A stretch of 47,814 nt of DNA from Bacillus sp. SM2101 (GTDB taxonomy: Bacteria; Bacillota; Bacilli; Bacillales; SM2101). Below, one piece after another: positions 17,104-25,588 of the stretch. The notes beneath the pieces are model-generated. The model was not told where the DNA came from. It saw only the letters and a program-made list of their open reading frames with translations, and ran no database searches. Position 1 is the first letter of the stretch. Each line of letters opens with the position of its first letter. The stretch is taken from assembly GCF_018588585.1 (NCBI RefSeq), contig NZ_JAEUFG010000029.1, positions 1-47,814 of the forward strand, given 5' to 3'. The position numbers were made by a program, and so were the translations under genes.

Positions 17104-18156
17104 TTAAGCTGCTTTGTTAACGGAATCATATGGCTTCCTAACATTCATTGTTTCAAATTTGCATTCAATAGCCGATCTTGTCAAGAACAAGACTGGCCTA
17201 GAACTCAATCCAAATGTGATGATTATCGTTAACAACGGAATAATAATGATATGCCATACACTTCCAGTAGCGTACCAATCTAGTGTTTTAATGAATTTAA
17301 TAAAAAAGAAATGCAAAATAAATACATACGATGTTCTAAGACCTAAAGGCGTAAAAAACATCTGTTTTTTTGGAACCCAAGGTAAAAAAGAAATAATACC
17401 ACAAAGCATAACTACATAAACCATCATGCGAAAGAATGACCCATACAAAGCAGAATGTCCAATTGTATCAAAAGAATATTTACCTAATAGGTACATTCTC
17501 ATTGTAGATGGATCCAAAACTAGAAATATAGCCAAACAAAAAATAAATAATGTAATAGATATGATCTTTCCATAACTTTGTTTTACCCAATGGAAATATG
17601 CTGGTTTCATATAATAGCCAATAAGGAAAAACGGAAAGAACACAAAAGTTCTTGAAATACTAAAGTATGATTCTGCACTATCTACATAACCAATTCCAAT
17701 TCCAAATAGAAAAGCAAATACGAGTGAATATGGAATTTTCGTAAATATAAACAACATTAAATTCCAACAAAACATACTCAACAAAAACCACATACCCATC
17801 GTTGGCATAAATAATGACAGTTGAAATGTATCGTAATCGTATAAAACATAATTGTAATAAGAATAAATGATTTCGAATAAAACATATGGAAATAGCGTCT
17901 TTTTAATAACCTTATTTATGAATCCCTTTTTATAAAAGCTTTTAGAAAAATATCCTGCAATCAATATTAGAGCAGGCATTCTAAAAGCAGCCAAGAAATT
18001 GAGCATTACATTTAGAAATTCATTTTGCGTCCTAAACATACTGCTTAAATGACCAAATACAACCAACAAAACTAGAATAAATTTTGCATTATCAAAAAAA
18101 GGGTCTCTACTCTTCTTTTGTGTAATATCTTTGCTGATAGCAAAACACCCCATCAT
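17104..18156 (-). CDS. Acyltransferase-3 family membrane protein
   Basis: This 350-residue polytopic protein has about ten helices. It opens with FFDNAKFILVLLVVFGHLSS, where His36 is the conserved family histidine, followed by FRMPALILIAGYFSK. It resembles the fucose 4-O-acetylase/YkrP group that transfers acyl groups to surface sugars. The start is uncertain: ATG 18156 and 18153 lack a clear ribosome binding site. No glycan genes lie nearby, so the acceptor is unknown. Confidence 0.8.
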   Translation of the reverse strand: MMGCFAISKDITQKKSRDPFFDNAKFILVLLVVFGHLSSMFRTQNEFLNVMLNFLAAFRMPALILIAGYFSKSFYKKGFINKVIKKTLFPYVLFEIIYSYYNYVLYDYDTFQLSLFMPTMGMWFLLSMFCWNLMLFIFTKIPYSLVFAFLFGIGIGYVDSAESYFSISRTFVFFPFFLIGYYMKPAYFHWVKQSYGKIISITLFIFCLAIFLVLDPSTMRMYLLGKYSFDTIGHSALYGSFFRMMVYVVMLCGIISFLPWVPKKQMFFTPLGLRTSYVFILHFFFIKFIKTLDWYATGSVWHIIIIPLLTIIITFGLSSRPVLFLTRSAIECKFETMNVRKPYDSVNKAA

Positions 18157-18520
18157 TAATTATCAATAATCTAACTAACAAAATATTAGTTTCAATACAT
18201 TTACTACTGTTAGACGTCCTTAAACCCTAAATCGTTACAATATATATGTTGTTATTTACTACCAATAAAACAACTAGGAAAAAATCAAGTATTGAATCAC
18301 TCTATTTAATTGTTTTAACCGACATCTCGCCGTTAAAAAAGTTGACTCTCTACCATAACAGAGAATCAACTTTTTTTCATCTATTTAACAGGTTACTCCA
18401 ACAGCTACTTCCTTCTGTAGCGCTATACTCTTCTCCTACAAAAAAATCTAGGAACTGGAAAAAAACAAGTTATAGCTTCATATGATTGTATTATCCATAC
18501 TTTTGAAGAGGTGATTCATA
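18157..18520. other. Intergenic region before the beta-propeller gene
   Basis: No supported gene. A strong hairpin at 18335-18376 has a T7 tail on the plus strand and an A6 tract on the other side. With no gene before it on either strand within this gap, it may terminate an unseen small transcript or act as an attenuator for the beta-propeller gene. Confidence 0.45.
18335..18376. terminator. Orphan bidirectional terminator-like hairpin
   Basis: AAAAAAGTTGACTCTCT (18335-18351) pairs with AGAGAATCAACTTTTTT (18360-18376) with one mismatch and an 8-base loop. U-tracts would form on both strands. It lies 145 bases upstream of the TTG start at 18521. Confidence 0.7.
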
Positions 18521-19576
18521 TTGACCATAGCTGTCATTGATGTGAAAACACATAGCCTGATCACCACAATCCCTGTAGGTACTGGCCTTTTTGATACTTA
18601 TGGGATGGCTATTACTCCCGATGGAAAACTAGTTTATGTAACAACTTTACCTGACTCAATATCTGTCATTGATGTGAAAACACATTCAATCACTGCTACG
18701 GTTGCAGTTGATGATTTGGCAGATGACTTCCCAGTTGATATTGCATTTACACCAGACGGTAAATTAGCTTACGTGACTAACCCTCTCAGTAAGAAAATTT
18801 CCATAATAGATGTAAAAACTCATTCAGTTATTTCTTCAATTCAAGTAAGTAGAAATCCTTTCATCGTAGATATTTCTCCAAATGGCAAACTTGCTTATGT
18901 TACAAATAAAGATATTCAAATTGTAGAGCCGAACACAATATCTGTTATTGACGTAAAAACTCATTCATTGATTAACACAATAGAATTTGCAGTTACTGAT
19001 AACTTATTGGATATTGCATTCAACCCTGATGGTAGCATCGTTTATGTTGTTGGAAACTCACCTAACTCAACTGTTTTTGCGATTGATACAGACACACACT
19101 CAGTCATTGCTACAATTGTAGTTGGTGATTCTCCATTTAGCCTTAAATTTACCCCCGATGGCAAACTTGCTTATGTCGTTAACAGAGGAGGTGCATCAGT
19201 ATCAGTTATCGATGTGAAAACTCATACAGTCATAGCAACTGTACCTGTGAATGCCTTATCAGGTAATATTGATTTTAGTCCTGATGGTAAATTGGCTTAT
19301 GTAACCAGTGAGACCTCTGATAATTTTTTAACTGCCATCAATGTGAAAACCCATTCCGTTATTGCGAATATCATGATTCCATTCGGACAATCCGATGTTA
19401 CATTCACCCCTGACGGAAGACTAGCTTATGTGACTCATCAAAATGATGAGTTTGTCTCAGTGGTTGATGTTAAGACCCATACGTTGATTGCTACAGTTCA
19501 AATTAATTTTCGGCCTAGCACTGTTATATTCACACCAGATGGTAAGCTAGCTTATGTGACTCAAATTCTTATCTAA
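18521..19576 (+). CDS. YVTN-type beta-propeller repeat protein
   Basis: The 351 residues are almost wholly made of eight repeats of about 43-48 residues. Each has a VIDVKTHSxIATI strand pair and a TPDGKLAYVT strand. This is the YVTN/YncE-like seven- or eight-bladed propeller signature. The start is TTG 18521 with GAGGTG eight bases upstream; an in-frame TGA at 18512 rules out extension. There is no signal peptide, so the protein appears cytosolic, which is unusual because relatives are often secreted or surface proteins. No enzymatic residues can be assigned. It stands alone. Confidence 0.8.
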   Translation: MTIAVIDVKTHSLITTIPVGTGLFDTYGMAITPDGKLVYVTTLPDSISVIDVKTHSITATVAVDDLADDFPVDIAFTPDGKLAYVTNPLSKKISIIDVKTHSVISSIQVSRNPFIVDISPNGKLAYVTNKDIQIVEPNTISVIDVKTHSLINTIEFAVTDNLLDIAFNPDGSIVYVVGNSPNSTVFAIDTDTHSVIATIVVGDSPFSLKFTPDGKLAYVVNRGGASVSVIDVKTHTVIATVPVNALSGNIDFSPDGKLAYVTSETSDNFLTAINVKTHSVIANIMIPFGQSDVTFTPDGRLAYVTHQNDEFVSVVDVKTHTLIATVQINFRPSTVIFTPDGKLAYVTQILI

Positions 19577-19679
19577 TAGCATTATCGTAGATTCACAAGC
19601 CACTATGACCTTTAAGTAAATATGTGATAGCATGACAAGGTTTAACTTTCATCCAACTTCTTTTTTCACATTATAAAAA

Positions 19680-19706
19680 GACGTCCTTCTACACAATAAA
19701 GACGTC
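19680..19706 (-). terminator. Possible terminator of the racemase gene
   Basis: Two GACGTC copies (19680-19685, 19701-19706) pair as a short stem with a 15-base loop and are followed on the minus strand by TTTTTATA. It lies about 80 bases after the racemase stop. Confidence 0.5.
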
Positions 19707-19787
19707 ACGCTATACAATCATTTGTAATATTATATTACTCAAATATTCTTAGATGAATTTTTCTAAAACCCCTCCTACCTATTGCTC

Positions 19788-20486
19788 TTATTCCTCATTC
19801 ATAGCATAATCAGCTGCTTTAATAGCATGAATCTTTGTCGTATCAAAGACAGGAACTGGTATGTCTTGCTCCTTTATAAGCATCGTTATTTCTGTACAAC
19901 CGAGTATAATGCCTTCAGCTCCTTGCTCAATTAACTTATCAATAATCTCTACATATTGACGCTTGGATTCATCCCTTACTTTGCCTAAACAAAGCTCATT
20001 ATAGATAACATTATGAATAATGTTGCGCTCTCGTTCATTAGGTACAATCACTTCTATATTATCATTCGATTGTAATCGCCCTTTATAAAATTCCTGCTCC
20101 ATCGTAAACTTCGTTGCTAATAGTCCAATTTTTGTTATTCCACATTGCTTTATTGCTTCTCCCGTCATATCTGCAATATGAAGCACTGGCATAGTAATTG
20201 CTGTTTGGATATCCTCAGCCATTTTGTGCATTGTATTCGTACAAATAAGTAAAAAATCTGCTCCACCTTTTTCTATACACTTTGCTGCATTGATAAGTTC
20301 GACGGTCGCTTCATCCCATTTCCCAGCAAATTGAAGATCTTTGATATGTTGAAAATCTACAGAGTACATTAAAATTTTTGCTGAATGGTGTTTTCCTAGT
20401 TTTTCTTTTACTCTTTCATTAATTAATTTGTAATATATAGAGGATGATTCCCAGCTCATTCCACCAAGCAGCCCGATTGTTTTCAT
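19788..20486 (-). CDS. Aspartate/glutamate racemase-family protein
   Basis: The 232-residue protein has the two-cysteine acid/base pair of PLP-independent amino acid racemases: LLICTNTMHK (Cys82) and ILGCTEI (Cys197). The N-terminal IGLLGGMSWESSSIYY is typical of the YgeA/RacX group, which acts on aspartate or a range of amino acids. A GGGGGGAG ribosome binding site precedes ATG 20486. Candidate roles are D-amino acid supply or broad racemisation. No partner genes lie adjacent; repeat copy I separates it from the GNAT gene. Confidence 0.88.
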   Translation of the reverse strand: MKTIGLLGGMSWESSSIYYKLINERVKEKLGKHHSAKILMYSVDFQHIKDLQFAGKWDEATVELINAAKCIEKGGADFLLICTNTMHKMAEDIQTAITMPVLHIADMTGEAIKQCGITKIGLLATKFTMEQEFYKGRLQSNDNIEVIVPNERERNIIHNVIYNELCLGKVRDESKRQYVEIIDKLIEQGAEGIILGCTEITMLIKEQDIPVPVFDTTKIHAIKAADYAMNEE

Positions 20487-20649
20487 TATATTTCTCCCCC
20501 CCTCATCAGCATGATTATTTTAACATTCAGATAATTAAAGTTTATTTTAACACCTTATGAGATAAATCATAGTAGATTAGAATGATCTATGTCCACTTTC
20601 TCTAATTACTTTCAAAATAATGTAATTGTAACAAAGGTTATATATTTTA

Positions 20650-20770
20650 GGCTATTTTTAAATCTATCGTTCCTAATATAGAAGATAAAAACGTCTTTTA
20701 CTCAACAGTCATCGTTGTACAAAAGAAAATATGCCTTAAACCTAGTTGTATACTTGTTACGAAAACAACC
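20650..20770 (+). repeat. MITE-like repeat, copy I
   Basis: A 121 bp copy. The left end is GGCTATTTTTAA and the right end TTGTTACGAAAACAACC. The inner part ATGCCTTAAACCTAGTTGTA aligns to the conserved block. Its right end is 3 bases from the GNAT stop codon, and it fills the racemase upstream region. Confidence 0.65.
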
Positions 20771-20773
20771 TAA

Positions 20774-21211
20774 TTAAAAAACCTTATACATTAACTTATG
20801 AGGGCCAATTGGATAAATTTCAAATATTTCACCTTGTGGTAAAAGGCCTAATTTTTCGTAGTAATCACATACAGATACACGCGCATTACACCACCAAGAG
20901 TCCACATTTTTTTCATTCATCAATGCTTCTGCATAATTAATCAAACGACTACCTGCATTATTATTTCTATATTTCTTCAAAGTCGCCATCCCTCTTAGCC
21001 TATATTGTACATGACCGTCAATCAACGGGTGACACTCGTTATAGAACGAGGCTACACTTACTATGCTGTTATTTACAAAAGCTCCTAAATGAAATGATTG
21101 ATGATGATGATCATGCTCGTACTTACATGCCTCTATTGTTTGATGAGGGCGCAATACTTCATTACGTATTTCATAAGTGTCTTCAGGGTTTATCTGTTTT
21201 ACAGCTATCAT
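20774..21211 (-). CDS. GNAT-family N-acetyltransferase
   Basis: The 145 residues form a single GNAT domain. The acetyl-CoA pyrophosphate loop is seen as LRGMATLKKYRNNNAGSRLI (motif A, a variant of the usual R/Q-x-x-G-x-G/A form), followed by DSWWCNARVSVCDYYEKLGL (motif B). AAAGGGG precedes ATG 21211. The acceptor is unknown. It is monocistronic as far as can be seen. Confidence 0.85.
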   Translation of the reverse strand: MIAVKQINPEDTYEIRNEVLRPHQTIEACKYEHDHHHQSFHLGAFVNNSIVSVASFYNECHPLIDGHVQYRLRGMATLKKYRNNNAGSRLINYAEALMNEKNVDSWWCNARVSVCDYYEKLGLLPQGEIFEIYPIGPHKLMYKVF

Positions 21212-21389
21212 GATTAAGCCCCTTTCTACATAAATTTACACTCAATTATTGTCGAGAAGAATGTAAAGTGATAAGTAACATATAATACTACACAAGATTA
21301 ATTCGTATTGGTTAGGTATACTTCTAATTCCCTTCAAACTTATTAAAATACGGACAAAACAAAACTTATGCTAAAACAAAGATGATAGT

Positions 21390-22010
21390 TTAATTGCTAT
21401 CAGTCGCACTCGTTCTCCACACCGTTCCTCTTCTCTCATACTCTAATCTCTTTTCCACTGCATAGGCTACATCCGATCCAACAAACCGTTCTATTAACCA
21501 TAAAGCCAAATCAACACCTGACGTGACTCCTCTTGCAGTAAGTAACTTATTATCATCTACTATTCTTGCACCGATCACTTCACAACCTAGAGCGGCCATT
21601 TCTTTTGATGCTAGGTGATGCATTGTAGTTGTACGACCTTTTGTTATCCCACAAACCGCCATTAACATTCCACCTGTACATACACCACCAATAATCGTTC
21701 CTTGTTCGTAAAATTGTTTGATTATCTGAGGTAAAACACCGCGTTCTGCTTCTTTTCTAGCACCCTGCTCCCCTTTATGGTTCCATCCACCCCCCGGAAC
21801 TATTAACATATCTGGACGTTTTTCAACGGAGATTGTAGCATCTACATTTACCTTCAAACCATAAAAGCCTTTTACTTCCTTTTGCCCATCTAACGTGACA
21901 AGACTTACTTGAAAATAGTCTTTTATTTCATTCGAACGCTTTAAAACTTCATAAGGAGCAATTGCATCTAATTCATCAAAGCCGTTAAATAATATAATTT
22001 GTATAACCAT
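21390..22010 (-). CDS. DJ-1/PfpI-family protein
   Basis: A 206-residue class I glutamine amidotransferase-like fold. The nucleophile elbow is GGVCTGGMLMA (Cys111), with the conserved early acidic residue in GFDELD (Glu13) and MHHLA and RGVTSGVDLALWL further on. The overall type is the isonitrile hydratase/AraC-like sensor subgroup, so hydratase, deglycase or ligand-sensor roles are possible. GAGGTG precedes ATG 22010. No operon partner. Confidence 0.87.
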   Translation of the reverse strand: MVIQIILFNGFDELDAIAPYEVLKRSNEIKDYFQVSLVTLDGQKEVKGFYGLKVNVDATISVEKRPDMLIVPGGGWNHKGEQGARKEAERGVLPQIIKQFYEQGTIIGGVCTGGMLMAVCGITKGRTTTMHHLASKEMAALGCEVIGARIVDDNKLLTARGVTSGVDLALWLIERFVGSDVAYAVEKRLEYERRGTVWRTSATDSN

Positions 22011-22276
22011 TCGTACACCTCAAATCACATGAATGTTATTCTAGTTATATCTTACTCTCGATTTTAACATAAGAAAATTCTTAAATTTTTATATGTAAAC
22101 ATAAGAAAAACTTATCTTTCTCCACCATTACAAACTACAAACTATATTCCTACTCTATACAAATAGACCTACACTCCAAGATACATACCTTTTTTTGTAA
22201 ATTATACATTTTGTCCAATCTCTTAAATGATCAGTTCATATACTAAAGTAGTTTTATATAAGGAGGTGTATGAAAA

Positions 22277-22630
22277 CTGGCGTTTTGTGTCCGACTTAGA
22301 GAACCTATAAATGCAGAAGTTGGGGTACAAGAATTTATTCAAGTGTGTACCTTCTCTACTACTGATGCAGATATAGATACAAAAGTATTAGTAGCACTAG
22401 GAGATCACGATCAAGCTAATGATATAGAATTTGTATTTAGTGATGGGACTCCAATAGAGTTTAATGAAGTAGGTGTTCATATCTTTGACCCTGTTATACT
22501 AAACACATGTGCCAACATTATTGGTACATTCAACAAACCTGGAGAATATCTATTTAATGTTGCATTACTAGAACAAACAACTAACGAACTCTTAGATTTT
22601 GAAGCGTCTACTGTCAAAGTGTTTGATTAA
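22277..22630 (+). CDS. Small hypothetical protein with uncertain start
   Basis: The open frame encodes AFCVRLREPINAEVG and then a beta-rich, acidic protein of about 117 residues ending KVFD. No family is recognised; the pattern could be an Ig-like sandwich. A perfect AAGGAGGTG (22259-22267) precedes it, but the ATG at 22270 is out of frame and stops after nine codons. In frame, the only upstream choice is CTG 22277; GTG 22343 has no ribosome binding site. Removing one A from the AAAA run (22273-22276) would give MKLAFCVRLREP directly. So this is a CTG start, a frameshift, or a base-call error. Confidence 0.6.
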   Translation: MAFCVRLREPINAEVGVQEFIQVCTFSTTDADIDTKVLVALGDHDQANDIEFVFSDGTPIEFNEVGVHIFDPVILNTCANIIGTFNKPGEYLFNVALLEQTTNELLDFEASTVKVFD

Positions 22631-22665
22631 ATACTAGCACTCTTTTTATATTTATTACCGTAAAA

Positions 22666-22714
22666 AAACTACACCTCCTGTTATTACTAATCAGTAACAT
22701 TGGAGGTGTAGTTT
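22666..22714 (-). terminator. Terminator of the NlpC/P60-like gene
   Basis: A 13 bp stem AAACTACACCTCC (22666-22678) pairs with 22702-22714, and an inner stem (TGTTA/TAACA) fills the loop. On the minus strand TTTTTTTACGG follows. It may also act on the plus-strand gene ending at 22630. Confidence 0.8.
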
Positions 22715-22826
22715 GATGTTCATAGGCTGTGATAGCAGCTATAATTAAATCCGAAATGAACAGCTAGCAATCGTTTCATCTGTCCTTATTTAGCCATTAT
22801 ATTAACAAATCTTTCAAGAAGTGCCT

Positions 22827-23543
22827 TTATTTTTTAATGATAGATGAAGCGTCTCTTATCTTTCTTTCAAACAATATCTTTTTCGGTTTGACAAATCCAT
22901 CTCGAAAATAATATTCTCTTTCATCACTATTTCCATCAAAGGCTGCTTTAATTTGTTGAGCTACATACTTTCGAAATGGAAAACTATTATATTTTTTCGG
23001 ATTATAACTAAGCTTTAATTCAGGATAGTCATAGATTTTTCCTTCATAGACTAAATCTAGTTTGTTAGCGTTGCGGAAATCATTTGGTGAGACTAGTGAA
23101 CTAGGCTTATTAAAAAGCTTTATACCACTACGCCTCAAAATCTCTGCAACAAACTGCGAACAAAAATAGGATGAAGGAACTTCAATTGGATGGTTAATAG
23201 GTACACCAAACAATCCTATAAAATTGTAATAGTACCATTTCTTATTCTTTTTAAAAGCTGCAATAAGTCGCAGCATTTTATTATAAATACGTTCATTTAC
23301 TTCTAATTTATAAATAGCACACGTTGTTTCAGGGTACCAACTAAAAGTACCTTTCACAAAGTCCTCTTGTACAAATCCACCGTATAGAGGGTTAATTGGT
23401 TGCTTACGTCCAAAGCTAAACACTTCATTCAACTCTTTATCTAATGCTATTGAAGCATGATTATATGGGGCATGTGTGACAAGTTTAATTGTTCTATTAA
23501 GTGTTGTACCGGTATCCGTTAATAAAATATAAACTTCCTTCAT
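22827..23543 (-). CDS. NlpC/P60-like (YiiX/YebB-type) permuted papain-fold protein
   Basis: The 238 residues show the order His then Cys of the circularly permuted NlpC/P60 group: APYNHASIAL (His29) and SYFCSQFVAEIL (Cys128). Members are amidases or acyl hydrolases acting on cell-wall peptides or lipids. No signal peptide is present, so the protein is probably cytosolic or peripheral. The C-terminal 80 residues are basic and aromatic with no known domain. GGGGGGAG precedes ATG 23543. Confidence 0.78.
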   Translation of the reverse strand: MKEVYILLTDTGTTLNRTIKLVTHAPYNHASIALDKELNEVFSFGRKQPINPLYGGFVQEDFVKGTFSWYPETTCAIYKLEVNERIYNKMLRLIAAFKKNKKWYYYNFIGLFGVPINHPIEVPSSYFCSQFVAEILRRSGIKLFNKPSSLVSPNDFRNANKLDLVYEGKIYDYPELKLSYNPKKYNSFPFRKYVAQQIKAAFDGNSDEREYYFRDGFVKPKKILFERKIRDASSIIKK

Positions 23544-23668
23544 AAATCTCCCCCCTCTATTCTCCTAATAAGATTACGATAATTATAAATGAGAATGTTA
23601 AGATTATAAACCCTGTATAAAACAGTATTATTTGGCAAGAGAGGAGATAAAAATCTGTCTATCATTAA

Positions 23669-24478
23669 TTATTCTACAACATTGCCATTTGGCATTAGCC
23701 TCTTGTTAAAAAGAACGTGCGCAATGACAGTTTGAAAAATCATAAATACTCCACCGACTGTCCAGTACAGAGGTAAAACTGCTGGAGCGGTTAACGAAAA
23801 TAAGCCAATTAAAATTGGTGACACATAACCTATAAACGCAAATTGTTGTTGCTGCTGTGAGTTCATGCCCATTTGTGATACTTTATACTGAATCAAATAA
23901 ACGAATGCTGCTATGAGCGCCATAATTATATCCGGTTGCCCGAGGTTAAACCATAGAAATGAATGGGTAGCGATTTCAGGTGTGCGCTGAATCGCATAGT
24001 AGAAGCCAATTAAAATTGGGAATTGTATGATCATTGGTAGACAGCCAATCGATAAAGGATTAATCCCATGCTGTTGATAAAGTTCTAACATCTCTTGTTG
24101 CAGCTTTCTTTGTTCATCAGGCTTCATAGCTTTGTCTTTAAGCTTTTGTTGTATTTCCTCCATTTCAGGCTGAATCATGTTCATCTTCTCTTTCATGTTC
24201 AATTGGTTACGGTATTGTTTAATCATCATAGGCATTAAAATTAGCCTAATGATGATTGTTATCACAATGATAGATAATCCATAACTACCTTTAAACAGGG
24301 CTGCAATATATTGAATTAAATAAGAAAATGTATACACAAAATAATGATTAAACCATCCAGATGTATTGGCATCTATTGGCTCTGCCGTTGCTTGGCAGCC
24401 ACTTAACAAGACCAATCCAATAATAACTAATAAACTACTCTTTTTCTTAAGAATTGTGAATACAGACTGACGTACCAC
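23669..24478 (-). CDS. yidC: Membrane protein insertase YidC/SpoIIIJ-type lipoprotein
   Basis: From GTG 24478 the protein has 269 residues: a lipoprotein signal (MVRQSVFTILKKKSSL, then a hydrophobic core and LLSGC with Cys28) and five helices of the YidC/Oxa1 fold, including IRLILMPMMIKQYRNQ with the groove arginine and INPLSIGCLPMIIQFPI. GTG 24478 has AGGAGG six bases upstream; the longer frame from TTG 24532 lacks one. It inserts membrane proteins with or without Sec. A chromosome-borne primary copy usually lies next to rnpA, so this is probably a second, YqjG-like paralogue. Confidence 0.9.
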   Translation of the reverse strand: MVRQSVFTILKKKSSLLVIIGLVLLSGCQATAEPIDANTSGWFNHYFVYTFSYLIQYIAALFKGSYGLSIIVITIIIRLILMPMMIKQYRNQLNMKEKMNMIQPEMEEIQQKLKDKAMKPDEQRKLQQEMLELYQQHGINPLSIGCLPMIIQFPILIGFYYAIQRTPEIATHSFLWFNLGQPDIIMALIAAFVYLIQYKVSQMGMNSQQQQQFAFIGYVSPILIGLFSLTAPAVLPLYWTVGGVFMIFQTVIAHVLFNKRLMPNGNVVE

Positions 24479-24792
24479 AGTTTTCCTCCTCGTCTCATTT
24501 GTAATTTTGTTCTTAATGAGACCGGAAAACAATCTGAATCGTCATCAGGAGCTTCTTTCCGTTTTACTTTTGAATTGATCCAATGTTGTATAAGCTTAAC
24601 CTCTCCTGATTTTTGTTGATCAAGTAAAGGAGATAGCTGAATGGATTGTAAGTATTCTTTATTTGAAAATTGATGTTTATTTACATATTGCTTAGAAATA
24701 TAAAGGACTGCTGACACTACAAGTGCAGTAGTAATAAGTAAACTAAGTGAAAATATATAAGGGAAGATATTGTTTATCAATTCAACGAACAT
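24427..24792 (-). CDS. Hypothetical single-helix membrane protein overlapping yidC
   Basis: This 121-residue ORF has an excellent ribosome binding site (AGGAGGTG before ATG 24792). A membrane helix spans about residues 11-30, followed by a charged cytosolic part. Its last 17 codons overlap the yidC start in another frame, a 52-base overlap. Function is unknown. The tail (RTKLQMRRGGKLWYVS) is basic and could have come from loss of an earlier stop. Placement suggests translational coupling with the insertase. Confidence 0.6.
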   Translation of the reverse strand: MFVELINNIFPYIFSLSLLITTALVVSAVLYISKQYVNKHQFSNKEYLQSIQLSPLLDQQKSGEVKLIQHWINSKVKRKEAPDDDSDCFPVSLRTKLQMRRGGKLWYVSLYSQFLRKRVVY

Positions 24793-24969
24793 CTGTATTC
24801 ACCTCCTGCTTGAATGTATCTTTGTATACGGACTACAACCTAAAAGGTTTCATTTTATATTACGGCTTTTATATTTACTTTGTTGTTAGAATCACCATAA
24901 AGGATTGCTTTCAAAAGATACCACGTAGATTTGTTATATATGTATTTATTTTTTTGTACTAATAAAATA

Positions 24970-24992
24970 GGCAACATACAGGATATGTCGCC
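24970..24992 (-). terminator. Probable terminator of the sulfur operon
   Basis: On the minus strand GGCGACATA pairs with TATGTTGCC (24992-24984 with 24978-24970, one G-T wobble, 5-base loop) and is followed by TATTTTATT. It lies 16 bases after the DUF1641 stop. Confidence 0.55.
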
Positions 24993-25007
24993 TTAAGGAT
25001 TTTGAGA

Positions 25008-25574
25008 CTATTTCAGTTCTGTAGAAAGGGACTTCAAAAAAAACAACAGTAAACTCAAACCTTCTCTTGTCTCTCTATCAAACATTGATCTTGACAGTTG
25101 CATTGCAGTTAATGGATCTTTTCCTTTACGATCTAATTGTGCTTTGTTAAAAGCGTTAACTACACCTTCAGCCATATTAATTGAACCATTCTGTAACATC
25201 ACATCAGCTACTTCGATCATTTTTATTAATTTTTCAAACATATCACTAACCATAGAACTAGTCATAGCTTGTTTCATACCATTTATCAGCTCAGCCAATT
25301 GAGCTAAAGTTGTTAATACGCCATTTTCTTCTAGCTGCTTAATTTCAACTAACGTCTGTTGTAAACTTTTACTTACTTCAACGAGAGTTGTCAATAATTC
25401 TATCGTTTCAGGCTGAATTATTTGATCAGCTACTTCAGTAATCTTTACCGTTTTATGAGCTAGCTCTGAAACCATTTCTCCAGTTGTTGCTTGACTAACA
25501 GCATCCATTAATTGCTTTATTTTATCACTCGTTTGATCAACCACTAAGTGTTCTCCTTGCTCACTAGTACTCAA
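25008..25574 (-). CDS. DUF1641 protein
   Basis: The start was set at TTG 25574 because AAGGTG lies six bases upstream; it then begins 14 bases after the SQR-like gene. The 188 residues are helical and hydrophilic with amphipathic repeats (ELLTTLVEVSKSLQQTLVEI). The C-terminal part fits DUF1641, a family found next to sulfide:quinone oxidoreductase and formate dehydrogenase genes. The role is unproven, but an accessory or membrane-tethering function is often suggested by context. It is the last gene of the sulfur operon. Confidence 0.75.
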   Translation of the reverse strand: MSTSEQGEHLVVDQTSDKIKQLMDAVSQATTGEMVSELAHKTVKITEVADQIIQPETIELLTTLVEVSKSLQQTLVEIKQLEENGVLTTLAQLAELINGMKQAMTSSMVSDMFEKLIKMIEVADVMLQNGSINMAEGVVNAFNKAQLDRKGKDPLTAMQLSRSMFDRETREGLSLLLFFLKSLSTELK

Positions 25575-25588
25575 TATGAACACCTTCT

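Noticed and set aside
24747-24962. Plus-strand ORF of 71 codons
   Set aside because: It overlaps the start and ribosome binding site of the minus-strand membrane protein and looks like non-coding AT-rich DNA.
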